DNA from: Paenibacillus_AA sp045062745
GTDB taxonomy: Bacteria; Bacillota; Bacilli; Paenibacillales; NBRC-103111
Assembly (NCBI RefSeq): GCF_045062745.1
Contig: NZ_JBJGED010000002.1
Location: forward strand, 358,930-422,929
DNA length: 64,000 nt
Direction: 5' to 3'
Part shown: piece after piece, positions 9,134 through 17,600 of the stretch
How the letters are laid out: every line of letters begins with the position of its first letter
Position numbering within the stretch: the first letter of the stretch is position 1
Notes under the pieces: generated by a model
Told to the model about the DNA's origin: nothing
Database searches by the model: none
Seen by the model: only the letters and a program-made list of their open reading frames with translations
Translations under genes and position numbers: made by a program

Positions 9134-10635
9134 CAGCGGCCCTCCTTAGCGGCTGCGCCGGGAACGCGCAGCACCGTCTCCTCGCCTTGCTCTTCCCACG
9201 TCAGCTCAGGAAACTGCTGCTGGAAACGGGCCGCGTCCACATAGCCGACCCCGTCCCGGTTCAAGAACCCGCTATCTGCCCCGTACGCCACTGCTGCAGC
9301 GCCGTTCGCGCTCACTTCGATCGCTTGCAGCTCTCCATTCCAGGTGAGCGTTCCCCCTGCCATGGCGGTCAAGAGTCGCGCCGGCAGATAGAGACGGTCG
9401 TCCTGGCGGATCGGTTGGAGCGGCAGCTCTTGCTGGTCCATGCCGTTAACCGTCACGGTGCCCGTCCCCAACTTTACGGTGATTTCCGGTGCTCCCGCCG
9501 CACGCAGGGCTGCAGCGAATTGCGGGACGCTCCCTTGCACGAGCACGTCGGGGGTAATCCCTTTATGATTGACTGGCTGCCAAGCCGCTGTGAAATATTC
9601 TTCGATCGTCACCTTTACCGCCCCTCCGGAGGAGAGGGTGTAGAGACTCTGCACGCTTCCTTTGCCGAACGTCTGGGTGCCCACGACCTTCGCTTTTTCA
9701 TACGCTTGCATCGCCCCGACGAGAATCTCGGATGCGCTTGCGCTGTCCTCATTCACCAGGAAAACGACCGGCACATGAACCGACTTGCCTCCGCGAAGCA
9801 GGACCGGCTCGTCCTCTCCATCGCGATTCTTCGTATGTATAAGAATTCCTTCCGGGATAAACTGCTCCGCCATATGCTGTGCCGACTCGACGATCCCCCC
9901 GGGGTTGTTGCGAAGATCAATGATCAGCCTGGAGACCGGCTTCTTCAATAAGGCGTCCAACTGCGAGGCGAACAGCTCATCCGTCGTCTCGGCGAACCCG
10001 CTAACCTGCAAGTACCCGGTACCGTCGGCGAGCACTTGACTGGTCACGGATGGAACGGTCACGGATTTCCGCGTTGCGTTGACGAACAGGAATTGGTTTT
10101 GTTTGCGCCGAATCGTCAGCTCTACCGAGGTGCCTTCCTCGCCCGTCACCTTGGACACGATCTGATCCAAAGTCATGCCGCTCGTATCCGTCCTGTTCAC
10201 CTGGGTGATATAATCGCCCGGTACGATGCCGGCAACGGCGGCCGGACCGCCCGGGAATACTTCGACGATGCGGGTGCCTTCCTTGTCCTGCGTAAGGCGC
10301 GTCCCGATTCCGACATAGACCATCGCGATATCTTTGTTGAATGCTTCGTATTGTTCCTTCGTGAAGTAAACCGTGTAGGGGTCCTTGAGCGATTCGATCA
10401 TCCCTTGGATGGCCGAGTCGGTCAGCTTCTCATCCGACACGCCGCTCACATGCTGGCCTTGCAGGATGCTGTATACTTCCCCTAACCGATTCAGGGCGTC
10501 CTGCTGCGATTCGGCGGCCCATACCGATTTGGTCCCCCACTGGCTGCCTGCCGCCGGGACCGTCCACGTGAGCGTGCTAAGCACCGTAAGACCGACCCCG
10601 ATGCGGACCCATTTTTTCCTCCAACCGTCCTTCAT
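9133..10635 (-). CDS. S41 family (CtpA/CtpB-type) peptidase with copper-amine-oxidase-like C-terminus
   Basis: 500 residues. An N-terminal signal/anchor segment (about 10-40) is followed by a PDZ domain (VGIGTRLTQ, GGPAAVAGIVPGDYI) and an S41 domain with the catalytic Ser in NEDSASASEIL (near 297) and the Lys in TFGKGSVQ (near 325). A C-terminal domain of about 110 residues (LPLQPIRQDDRLYLPARLL) resembles the copper amine oxidase N-terminal-like domain common in Paenibacillus wall proteins. The family cleaves C-terminal regions of exported proteins. It lies between mutS and mutL, overlapping mutL by one base. A role in mismatch repair is not implied; co-expression is all the sequence shows. 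Confidence 0.92.
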   Translation of the reverse strand: MKDGWRKKWVRIGVGLTVLSTLTWTVPAAGSQWGTKSVWAAESQQDALNRLGEVYSILQGQHVSGVSDEKLTDSAIQGMIESLKDPYTVYFTKEQYEAFNKDIAMVYVGIGTRLTQDKEGTRIVEVFPGGPAAVAGIVPGDYITQVNRTDTSGMTLDQIVSKVTGEEGTSVELTIRRKQNQFLFVNATRKSVTVPSVTSQVLADGTGYLQVSGFAETTDELFASQLDALLKKPVSRLIIDLRNNPGGIVESAQHMAEQFIPEGILIHTKNRDGEDEPVLLRGGKSVHVPVVFLVNEDSASASEILVGAMQAYEKAKVVGTQTFGKGSVQSLYTLSSGGAVKVTIEEYFTAAWQPVNHKGITPDVLVQGSVPQFAAALRAAGAPEITVKLGTGTVTVNGMDQQELPLQPIRQDDRLYLPARLLTAMAGGTLTWNGELQAIEVSANGAAAVAYGADSGFLNRDGVGYVDAARFQQQFPELTWEEQGEETVLRVPGAAAKEGR

Positions 10636-10688
10636 CCCATTGCCTCCTAGTGATGTATCCCCGTATGAGTGCCTGTCTTGCCGCAGCC

Positions 10689-13370
10689 TTATCGCTCCGC
10701 CGCGAGCTGCTTCAGCTCGAACAGCAGGTTCATCGCCTGCATCGGCGTCATGTTGATCAGATCGGCGGCCCGCAGCTGCTCCAGCAGCTTATCCCCGGGC
10801 CCGCCCGCCTCCCCGCGAGGCTTCGCCTTCGCGGGAGAGAGCTTGTTCGGTTCCTCGCCGAACAAGCTCAGCTGCACCGCCGCGGCCTCCTCCGGAGGCG
10901 CCGCGGCGGGCACGATGCCGCCGGCCTCAGCCGAGCCGGCGGCGGCCGCTTCGTCGCGGGCCTGCCGCACGGCGGCCCGCGCTTCGAAATCGCCGAGCAG
11001 GGTGTACGCCCGCTCGATGATCGGCTCCGGCAGCCCCGCGATGCGCGCGCAGTAGATGCCGTAGCTCGTGCTGGCCGCCCCGCGGATCAGCCGGCGCAGG
11101 AACGTGACCTGCTGGCCGCTCTCCCGCACGGCCATGCAGTAGTTGCGCAGCGAGCCGAGCGTCTCCTCGAGCGTGGCGAGCTCGTGGAAGTGCGTCGACA
11201 CGAGGGTGCGGCAGCCGACGCGGTCATGCAAGTACTCGATGACCGCCTGGGCGATCGCCATCCCTTCGCCGGTCGACGTACCGCGCCCGAGCTCGTCGAT
11301 GATGACGAGGCTGCGGGCGGTTGCCTTGGCCGTCATCGTCTGGATGTCCATCATCTCGACCATGAACGTGCTCTGCCCGCCGACGAGGTCGTCCGCGGCG
11401 CCGATGCGCGTGAAGATGCGGTCGGTGATCGGGAGCCGGGCCGACGCCGCGGGCACGAAGCAGCCGATCTGCGCCATGAGGCAGATCGTCGCGACCTGCC
11501 GCATATACGTGCTCTTCCCCGCCATATTCGGCCCGGTGATGAGCAGCACCCGCCCGTCCTCGCCCGACATTCGCGTGTCGTTCGCCATGAAGGCGCCGTC
11601 CTTCAGAATCGCCTCGACGACCGGATGGCGGCCCTCCTCGATGTGAAGCGCGTCCTGCGCGTCGGTCAGCTCCGGCTTCACGTAGCGGTACGCGGCGCTG
11701 ACCGCCGCCATCGCCTGCAGCGCGTCGATAGCGGCGAGCGCCTCGGCGAGCTGCTGCAGCCGCTTCAGCTGCTCGGCGACCGCTTGCCGCACTTGAGCGA
11801 ACAGCTCGTACTCGAGGCCGACCATCTTCTCCTCGGCGTCGAGGATCAGCGCTTCCTTCTCCTTCAGCTCCGGCGTCACATACCGCTCGGCATTCGCCAG
11901 CGTCTGCTTGCGCTCATACCGGTCGAGCGGCAGGCTGTTCGAATGAATGCGCGACGCCTCCAAGTAATAGCCGAACACTTTGTTGAACCCGATCTTGAGC
12001 GACTTCACTCCGGTGAGCTCCCGTTCGCGCCGCTCCAGCTCGGCCAGCCACACCTTGCCGTTCGTGCTCGCTTCCTTCAGTTGGTCGAGGTAGGCGTCGT
12101 AGCCGTCGCGGATGAGCCCGCCCTCGCGGGTCGATACCGGCGGCTCGTCCACGATGGCCGCGGCGATCCGGTCGCGCAGGTCGCCGCACTCGTCCAGCGA
12201 AGCGCCGAGCGCTTGAAGCGTGGCCGAGCCCGACATCGCGCAAGTCGCCTTGATCGCCGGCACTTGCTCGAGCGACAGCCGCAGCGCCAGCAAGTCGCGG
12301 CCGTTCGCATTGCCATACGCGATCCGGCCGACGAGCCGCTGCAGGTCATACACGTCTTTCAGCTGCTGCCGCAGCTCCTCCCGAACGATCAGTTGGCGGT
12401 ACAGGCAGTCCACCGCCTCGAGCCGTTCCTCGATCTTCGCCCGGTTCATCAAGGGCTTGTCCACCCACCGGCGAAGCAGCCGCCCTCCCATCGAAGTGAC
12501 CGTGCGGTCGAGCAGCCAGAAGAGCGACCCTTTCTTTGTCCGCTCGCGCACCGTCTCCACCAGCTCCAGGTTGCGGCGGGTGAACGGATCGAGCGTCATG
12601 TATTGCCGGTGCTCGTACGTCTCGATCGCGGTGATATGCGAGAGCGACCGCTTCTGGGTCTCGCTCAGGTAGCCGAGCAGCAGCGCGACCGCCTCCCGGC
12701 GAACCGGCGTCAGCTCTTCCACGGCGGCTTGAGGGAACTGCTCCCTCATCAAATCCCAATCTTGCCGATCCCATTCGGTCAACAGCTTGGCACTCGGCGA
12801 TCCACCCGGGAAGTCCCGCATCGCCTGCAGCAGGTCCGCTCCCCCGATGACCTCGGATGGCGCGTAGACGTTCAACTCGTCGAGCAGCGTCTCGAGCGGC
12901 TCGTCGATCGAGGTGACGAACAGTTCGCCCGTCGTCAAGTCGCACGCCGCGAGGCCATAGGTCTCGCCGTCGGCCACGGCCACGCTGGCGAGGTAATTGT
13001 TCTTCGCCTCGCCCAGCGTCTTCCCGTCCATGACCGTCCCCGGGGTGACGATCTTGACGATCTCCCGGCGGACGACGCCTTTCGCCGTCGCCGGATCTTC
13101 CACCTGCTCGCAGATCGCCACCTTATATCCTTTTTCCACCAATCTCGCTATGTAATTATCCGCTGCGTGGTAGGGAACCCCGCACATCGGAATGCGTTCC
13201 TCTTGTCCGCCGTCGCGGCCGGTCAGCGTAATCTCCAGCTCCTGCGCAGCCCGAATCGCATCGTCAAAAAACATTTCGTAAAAATCGCCCAGCCGGAAAA
13301 ACAAGAAAGCATCCTTCGCCTGCTCCTTCACGGCCAAGTACTGCTCGATCATCGGCGTGTACTTCGTCAT
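10689..13370 (-). CDS. mutS: DNA mismatch repair protein MutS
   Basis: 893 residues. The mismatch-reading Phe-x-Glu motif is FFRLGDFYEMF (F30-Y31-E32). The ATPase has Walker A GPNMAGKST (near 613), the signature FTRIGAADDLVGGQSTFMVE and Walker B DELGRGTSTGEG, then STHFHEL. The linker to the C-terminal MutL/beta-clamp-interacting end is Ala-rich with QLSLFGEE, a clamp-binding-type motif (Q-L-S-L-F). It recognises mispairs and recruits MutL. Its ATG overlaps the amidoligase stop as ATGA, preceded by GGAGGAG. A long open frame on the opposite strand is a codon-bias artefact. Confidence 0.98.
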   Translation of the reverse strand: MTKYTPMIEQYLAVKEQAKDAFLFFRLGDFYEMFFDDAIRAAQELEITLTGRDGGQEERIPMCGVPYHAADNYIARLVEKGYKVAICEQVEDPATAKGVVRREIVKIVTPGTVMDGKTLGEAKNNYLASVAVADGETYGLAACDLTTGELFVTSIDEPLETLLDELNVYAPSEVIGGADLLQAMRDFPGGSPSAKLLTEWDRQDWDLMREQFPQAAVEELTPVRREAVALLLGYLSETQKRSLSHITAIETYEHRQYMTLDPFTRRNLELVETVRERTKKGSLFWLLDRTVTSMGGRLLRRWVDKPLMNRAKIEERLEAVDCLYRQLIVREELRQQLKDVYDLQRLVGRIAYGNANGRDLLALRLSLEQVPAIKATCAMSGSATLQALGASLDECGDLRDRIAAAIVDEPPVSTREGGLIRDGYDAYLDQLKEASTNGKVWLAELERRERELTGVKSLKIGFNKVFGYYLEASRIHSNSLPLDRYERKQTLANAERYVTPELKEKEALILDAEEKMVGLEYELFAQVRQAVAEQLKRLQQLAEALAAIDALQAMAAVSAAYRYVKPELTDAQDALHIEEGRHPVVEAILKDGAFMANDTRMSGEDGRVLLITGPNMAGKSTYMRQVATICLMAQIGCFVPAASARLPITDRIFTRIGAADDLVGGQSTFMVEMMDIQTMTAKATARSLVIIDELGRGTSTGEGMAIAQAVIEYLHDRVGCRTLVSTHFHELATLEETLGSLRNYCMAVRESGQQVTFLRRLIRGAASTSYGIYCARIAGLPEPIIERAYTLLGDFEARAAVRQARDEAAAAGSAEAGGIVPAAAPPEEAAAVQLSLFGEEPNKLSPAKAKPRGEAGGPGDKLLEQLRAADLINMTPMQAMNLLFELKQLAAER

Positions 13371-14896
13371 CGTTCTCCTCCACCTGCAGCGTTCATTACT
13401 CCGGTTCCTATTATAGCACGAATGGAAGGGTCTTGGCTTTCATAGACCGGGCTGGAGATTTTCCACGCCGGGCGGATGTCCGCGTGCTCGTCCCAGACTT
13501 GCCGGCTCATGATCGATTGCTCGTACGGGATGAGCCAGTCGGACAGTGCCGCATAACCGGGCAGCCGCTTGAGATCCTCCCATACTCTCCTCACGTAAGG
13601 CAGCAGCGCTTCCTTATCGCCAGCATAGAACCGCTTTTGTACCACCGGGTCCTGAAGCGGCCGCTGGGACAGCATCTGGTAATGGGCCGCGATCAGCGCG
13701 AAGCAGGCGATAACGCCCTTCGCCACATGCGGCGACGCGAGCCAGCTCGGCAGCGTCCGGTATTCGAAGCCTCCGTGCTTCTTACGTCGGAAGTCGCCCA
13801 GGTACCCGTAAGCCGGACGGCGCCGGGCCGATCGCTCCGCTTCTACCATCGCGAGCGGAAGGGCCAAGTAATTGTCCAGCGCCCGCAGCAGCCGACTGTT
13901 CAGCCAGACTTGGCTGATATGGAGATGGCCCCCCAGCGCGAATCCGGTCGCCGGCATGCCGCCGGCCACCCATCTCAGCCGCTCGTCCGTGATCTGCTCG
14001 GCGGCATGCAGCATGGCCCGGCGCAGGTGCCGGAGCAGCCTCCGCGGATCGGCGGCCGGCTCGGGGCGCAGCTCCGCGAGCGGGTACCGCTTCACGCCGC
14101 GGATCGTCAGCACGTCGCAGCCGGCCTCGCCGATCTTCGGCAAGTAGCGCGAAGCATGTACGATTCGACCGGCTTCGTCGGCGAGTAGAAACTCCGGGTC
14201 GGCTCCCAACAGAGGGGCGCGCAGCCTTCGCCGATCCGACTCGAGCTCGCGTCCGAACTTGCGAATCGCCTCGGCGTACAGCTCGGCGAGCCGATCGTCC
14301 AGCTCCGGGTACGGCTCGACCTTCAACACCTCCGGCGACCCGGACGGCGGCAGGACGATGTCGACGACGCCATAATCGAGCCCGAGCGCGTAGATCGCCT
14401 TCACCGCCGCGCGGATGGCGGAAGTGCCGCGCTTGTCGAGCCGGTCGAGTCCGGTCTCAGCGAAGACCGGCCCGATCATACTCGGCCTGCGCCGCGCCGA
14501 CATCGGCAGGCGTACCGCCGCGTTCGACTCGGCGCTGAACAGCGTGAGCGCCTCCAGATGAAACACGGGTACCCGGTAGTGGAACGGGAACACGCCCTCC
14601 GGGTTGTTCGAGTGACGCGTATAGGCGGTCGCGATCCCGTGCATGTGCAAGAGAGGCGCCAGCTTCTCGGTAGTCTCGCTCCGCCTCGCCACCGCCGGCC
14701 GGTTCAGCACATACTCGTGCTGCGGCAAGAGGGCGGACACATCCTCGCCCCAGACGATCGTCGCACCGGCGCCGGGATCGCCGTTCAGGGCGTCCTCGGC
14801 CAGGGGCTTGGTGACACACCGCACACCTGCCGGTTCCAATCGTTCCCGCAGCTTCTCCGTCTTCCACTCATCCGCATACAGCAGTACGACTCCCAT
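13367..14896 (-). CDS. Putative amidoligase: ATP-grasp-like module plus phiEco32-type COOH-NH2 ligase module
   Basis: 509 residues from the ATG at 14896, which has AAAGGAG nine bases upstream. Two modules can be seen. Residues 1-215 have ATP-grasp-like edges: NRPAVARRSETTEKL with GIATAYT (near 68-95), and YALGLDYGVVDIV with LKVEPYPEL (near 165-197). The ATP-binding middle seems shortened. Residues 225-450 match the glutamine-synthetase/GCS-fold ligases of the phiEco32 COOH-NH2 type: GADPEFLL, ELRPEP, GGHLHIS and FEYRTLPSW, the acidic and His residues expected to bind ATP and metal. Such enzymes form amide bonds, often adding amino acids to peptides; substrate unknown. Downstream of cotE and coupled to mutS by ATGA. 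Confidence 0.8.
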   Translation of the reverse strand: MGVVLLYADEWKTEKLRERLEPAGVRCVTKPLAEDALNGDPGAGATIVWGEDVSALLPQHEYVLNRPAVARRSETTEKLAPLLHMHGIATAYTRHSNNPEGVFPFHYRVPVFHLEALTLFSAESNAAVRLPMSARRRPSMIGPVFAETGLDRLDKRGTSAIRAAVKAIYALGLDYGVVDIVLPPSGSPEVLKVEPYPELDDRLAELYAEAIRKFGRELESDRRRLRAPLLGADPEFLLADEAGRIVHASRYLPKIGEAGCDVLTIRGVKRYPLAELRPEPAADPRRLLRHLRRAMLHAAEQITDERLRWVAGGMPATGFALGGHLHISQVWLNSRLLRALDNYLALPLAMVEAERSARRRPAYGYLGDFRRKKHGGFEYRTLPSWLASPHVAKGVIACFALIAAHYQMLSQRPLQDPVVQKRFYAGDKEALLPYVRRVWEDLKRLPGYAALSDWLIPYEQSIMSRQVWDEHADIRPAWKISSPVYESQDPSIRAIIGTGVMNAAGGGER

Positions 14897-14992
14897 TTCC
14901 GATCGCTCCTTTATCGATTGGTCCGATTGGCCGTCTTCCGCGCGAGCCCGCGAAAATAGGCTCGTGCACGCCGGGCGCGCGCCTAAAAGAAA

Positions 14993-15016
14993 CAAAAAAG
15001 AGGGCTATCGCCCCCT
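14993..15016 (-). terminator. Terminator of cotE
   Basis: On the minus strand GGGGGC-GATA-GCCCTC forms a 6 bp stem (one G-U) with a GATA tetraloop, followed directly by TTTTTT. It separates cotE from the amidoligase-mutS operon. Confidence 0.75.
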
Positions 15017-15051
15017 GCCGAATCCGGAGATTCGTCATATAATGAACTATC

Positions 15052-15615
15052 TCAATCAAGTTCATCATCGAGCAAATCCGGATCGAGATCTTCGAAGTCG
15101 CCGGCATCTCCGCCAAAATCGTGCGACTTCTCGGAGAAATCATCGCAGCCGCCCTCGCAGACGACGACGCACACCGTCGTCTCGGCGACGACCTCCACCT
15201 TGAATTCACGCTCTACCCGAATCGTCACGTTGCCTCCCGACGACACATTCGCTTCCACGCAATTGGGGTCCTGCGTTGCGATCGCGGACACCTCCACTGT
15301 AGAAGCTCTATGTTTGGGATCTAGGTACGTGAGGGCTACCGCTTCTACGTAGGAGATCGTCTCCTTAGCTACGTCCGTTTTCCGGTTTTTGTCGTAAGAA
15401 TACCAGATGTTGATATCGTAAGTACCCACTACTTCTACGCCGTCACTAGACTTTACCGCTTCATATTCATGGTTAATGACCCAAGCACCAAGAATGCTCG
15501 ACGGAGTATGTGGCGGAGTTATGGTATGAGTGACCTGCGAAAACTTACGACCTTTCCCGCATACCGCTTTGACGCGTATTTCCCTGCAATGCGTGTCTCT
15601 ATCTTTAATCGACAT
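15052..15615 (-). CDS. cotE: Outer spore coat morphogenetic protein CotE
   Basis: 187 residues. The N-terminus reads REIRVKAVCGKGRKFSQVTHTI, then SSILGAWVINHEYEA and VVGTYDINIWYSY, the diagnostic CotE sequence (first part at about residues 11-30). The C-terminal 30 residues are very acidic (DLDPDLLDDELD), as in Bacillus CotE. CotE assembles under the forespore envelope and directs deposition of the outer coat, so the host makes endospores. GAGGAGG precedes the ATG. In Bacillus it is made by SigE and SigK. A CATACACT element at 15649-15656 resembles a sporulation -10 box, but I see no matching -35. Followed by its own terminator. Confidence 0.96.
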   Translation of the reverse strand: MSIKDRDTHCREIRVKAVCGKGRKFSQVTHTITPPHTPSSILGAWVINHEYEAVKSSDGVEVVGTYDINIWYSYDKNRKTDVAKETISYVEAVALTYLDPKHRASTVEVSAIATQDPNCVEANVSSGGNVTIRVEREFKVEVVAETTVCVVVCEGGCDDFSEKSHDFGGDAGDFEDLDPDLLDDELD

Positions 15616-15689
15616 CCTCTAAACCTCCTCCATACAATCATTCAATAAAGTGTATGCAGGACATTCGTCTAGGGTGACAACATTTTTTT

Positions 15690-16661
15690 TCAAAGCCGCG
15701 GCGCCTTCCCACGCCGTTTCTTTTCTTTTTTGGCGATAGTCAGATAGAGCTGGAGCAGCTGCGTCACTTGAAACAAAGCGGAGCGGACCTCGAATTCCGA
15801 CCGGGTGGACGGAAGCGGCATCTCTTTGTATTGCGCCACGAGATCCGTGAGCAGTCGCTCCGAGTTGCCCGTGTAGATTTCTTCCTTTACGTCCTCGCTC
15901 AGCACCTCGAACAACTGAGCAATCAACCTGCCCGGGGGCAGCGTCATGTAGACTTGTGCCATGAGATCCATCATTTGCTCCACATAATCGAGCTGTTGGT
16001 CTCTCATTTGAAAGTAGGCGTTCCAATATAAATCCGATTGGAACAGCCGGTTCTCCGCCGCTCTTCGGGCGACCTCCGCACCTTGCCGGATCGTTTCGCG
16101 CGCTTCCAGCAATTCTCGACCGTCCCATACATAGTCATGATCTTGCAAATGCTTGGCGATCTCTCCGAAAATAGTGGACAACAGTCCATCCGTTCGCGTT
16201 CTCAGCTCGAGAAGCCGCTGCTCGGCACTGGGCATATAGACCATGTTGATCAGCGTAGCGGTCCCGAGTCCCGTCAAAAGCAGGAGCAGTTCGTTCGACA
16301 GCACTTCCAGATTGGCATGGCCCAACATGAATAGGTGAAACACGGTTACGGAGCATGTCGCAAGCCCATCCGTTAACCGTGCCGCGTTCAAGATCGGAAT
16401 AATTAGGAGAATATAAGCCGGAACCAGCCAGAGCTGGAAGCCGAACAGCTGCAGCATGACCGCGGCCAGGAACAGGCCGAGCACCGAAGCCGCCAGCCGC
16501 GTGAGCGAAGAAACGACCCCCTTGCGGATCGTAGATTCCACGCCCAGAATGGCGAGCAATCCGGCTGACATCGCGTATTGCAAGTCTAAGCTTGTGGCCA
16601 GCCACACTGCGATGACCGCCGCGACTGCGGTTTTAATGACGCGTATCCCCATGCGATCCAC
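15690..16661 (-). CDS. Aromatic acid exporter family (DUF939/FUSC-like) membrane protein
   Basis: 323 residues. About four to five hydrophobic helices fill residues 1-140 (VIKTAVAAVIAVWLATSLDL, LGLFLAAVMLQLFGFQLWLV, LLTGLGTATLINMVYMPS). The rest is a soluble helical domain (ArAE_1 C-terminal type) with long amphipathic helices, e.g. QMRDQQLDYVEQMMDLMAQV. This matches the DUF939 group of the FUSC superfamily, half-size relatives of AaeB-type exporters. Transport of aromatic acids is the family label; the substrate here is unknown. It is a single-gene unit, with a good sigma-A promoter at 16680-16708. It follows the ABC importer genes in the same direction. Confidence 0.85.
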   Translation of the reverse strand: MDRMGIRVIKTAVAAVIAVWLATSLDLQYAMSAGLLAILGVESTIRKGVVSSLTRLAASVLGLFLAAVMLQLFGFQLWLVPAYILLIIPILNAARLTDGLATCSVTVFHLFMLGHANLEVLSNELLLLLTGLGTATLINMVYMPSAEQRLLELRTRTDGLLSTIFGEIAKHLQDHDYVWDGRELLEARETIRQGAEVARRAAENRLFQSDLYWNAYFQMRDQQLDYVEQMMDLMAQVYMTLPPGRLIAQLFEVLSEDVKEEIYTGNSERLLTDLVAQYKEMPLPSTRSEFEVRSALFQVTQLLQLYLTIAKKEKKRRGKAPRL

Positions 16662-16679
16662 CGGCCCCTTTTTTGTCTT

Positions 16680-16708
16680 ATCGTAACCGATGGGGTCGGG
16701 TATTTCAA
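16680..16708 (-). promoter_or_regulatory. Sigma-A promoter of the DUF939 gene
   Basis: On the minus strand: TTGAAA, 17 bases, TACGAT, ending about 20 bases upstream of the ATG, with an AAAAAAGGGG ribosome site in between. Confidence 0.55.
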
Positions 16709-16718
16709 CGTTGCTGGG

Positions 16719-17600
16719 TTATTGCCGCTTCTCCAGCTTTTTCTCCAAATAGCTGACCGCCTGGTACATGACGGTTGCGACGATAGCGATCACGAAAAGG
16801 CTGCCGATGACGAGCGTGAAGTTGAATACTTGAAAGCCGTAGATGATCAAGTAGCCGAGACCCGCCTTCGAGACTAGAAACTCTCCTACTATGACACCGA
16901 CCCAGGCCAACCCTACGTTCACCTTCAGCGTTGAGACGATCGTGGGAATCGACGCGGGCAGGATCACCTTGCGGAACGTCTGGGCTCGCGTCCCGCCGAA
17001 CACGCGCACGACCTTGACGTAGTTCGCGTCCACTTCCCGGAAGCTGGAGAGGACGACCAGCGTCGTGATGATAACCGTGATCGCCAGCGTCGTCGCGATG
17101 ATCGACATGATGTTCGGCCCGATGCCGACGATGAACAGTGGCCCCAGCGCTACCTTCGGCATGCTGTTCAGCACGACGATAAACGGATCGAGCGTCCGGG
17201 CCAGGAAGCGCGAACTCCAGAGCAAGATGGCGAGCAAGGTGCCGCACAGCGTCCCGAGCGCGAAGCCGGCCGCCGTCTCCAGCACCGTCATGCCGACGTG
17301 TGGCAGCAGCGAGCCGTCCATGAGCTTCTGCACGAGCAGCTTGACGATTTTGCTCGGATAGCTGAACAGCAGCACATCGATCCACCGCTGCCAGCCCGCG
17401 AGCTCCCATAGTCCGAAGAAGACGGCGAGCAACGCGAAGCGGGTGATCCAGACGAAGCCGGTCTCCACGCGATTGCGGCGGCGATGCCCCTCGTGGATTA
17501 GCTGCAACCAGGAAGTACGTTCCGCAGATTCCGCCGCGCGCGTCATGTCCGTGAGTTCCGACTGTTCCTGTTGCGGGGGATGCTCCGATGGTCCGTTCAT
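16719..17600 (-). CDS. ABC transporter permease, SsuC/TauC-type
   Basis: 293 residues, ATG at 17600 overlapping the ATPase stop as ATGA. About six membrane helices, with the binding-protein-dependent permease (EAA) loop VVRVFGGTRAQTFRKVILPASIPTI read as FGGTRAQTFRKVILPAS. This is the SsuC/TauC/ThiX type that pairs with NMT1-like binding proteins. The first 50 residues are a hydrophilic cytoplasmic extension (NGPSEHPPQQEQSEL). The same frame stays open upstream over the whole ATPase gene, but that part has no protein-like features. Third gene of the binding protein - ATPase - permease operon. Confidence 0.93.
   Translation of the reverse strand: MNGPSEHPPQQEQSELTDMTRAAESAERTSWLQLIHEGHRRRNRVETGFVWITRFALLAVFFGLWELAGWQRWIDVLLFSYPSKIVKLLVQKLMDGSLLPHVGMTVLETAAGFALGTLCGTLLAILLWSSRFLARTLDPFIVVLNSMPKVALGPLFIVGIGPNIMSIIATTLAITVIITTLVVLSSFREVDANYVKVVRVFGGTRAQTFRKVILPASIPTIVSTLKVNVGLAWVGVIVGEFLVSKAGLGYLIIYGFQVFNFTLVIGSLFVIAIVATVMYQAVSYLEKKLEKRQ

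Noticed and set aside
10650..13445. A 931-codon open frame on the plus strand opposite mutS
   Set aside because: It lies entirely over mutS and the protease start. The product is Arg/His/Leu-rich without domains, an effect of GC-rich codon bias.
15645..15690. A SigE/SigK promoter for cotE (CATACACT at 15649-15656)
   Set aside because: The -10 resemblance is fair, but no -35 fits SigE or SigK at proper spacing. Left as a note on cotE only.
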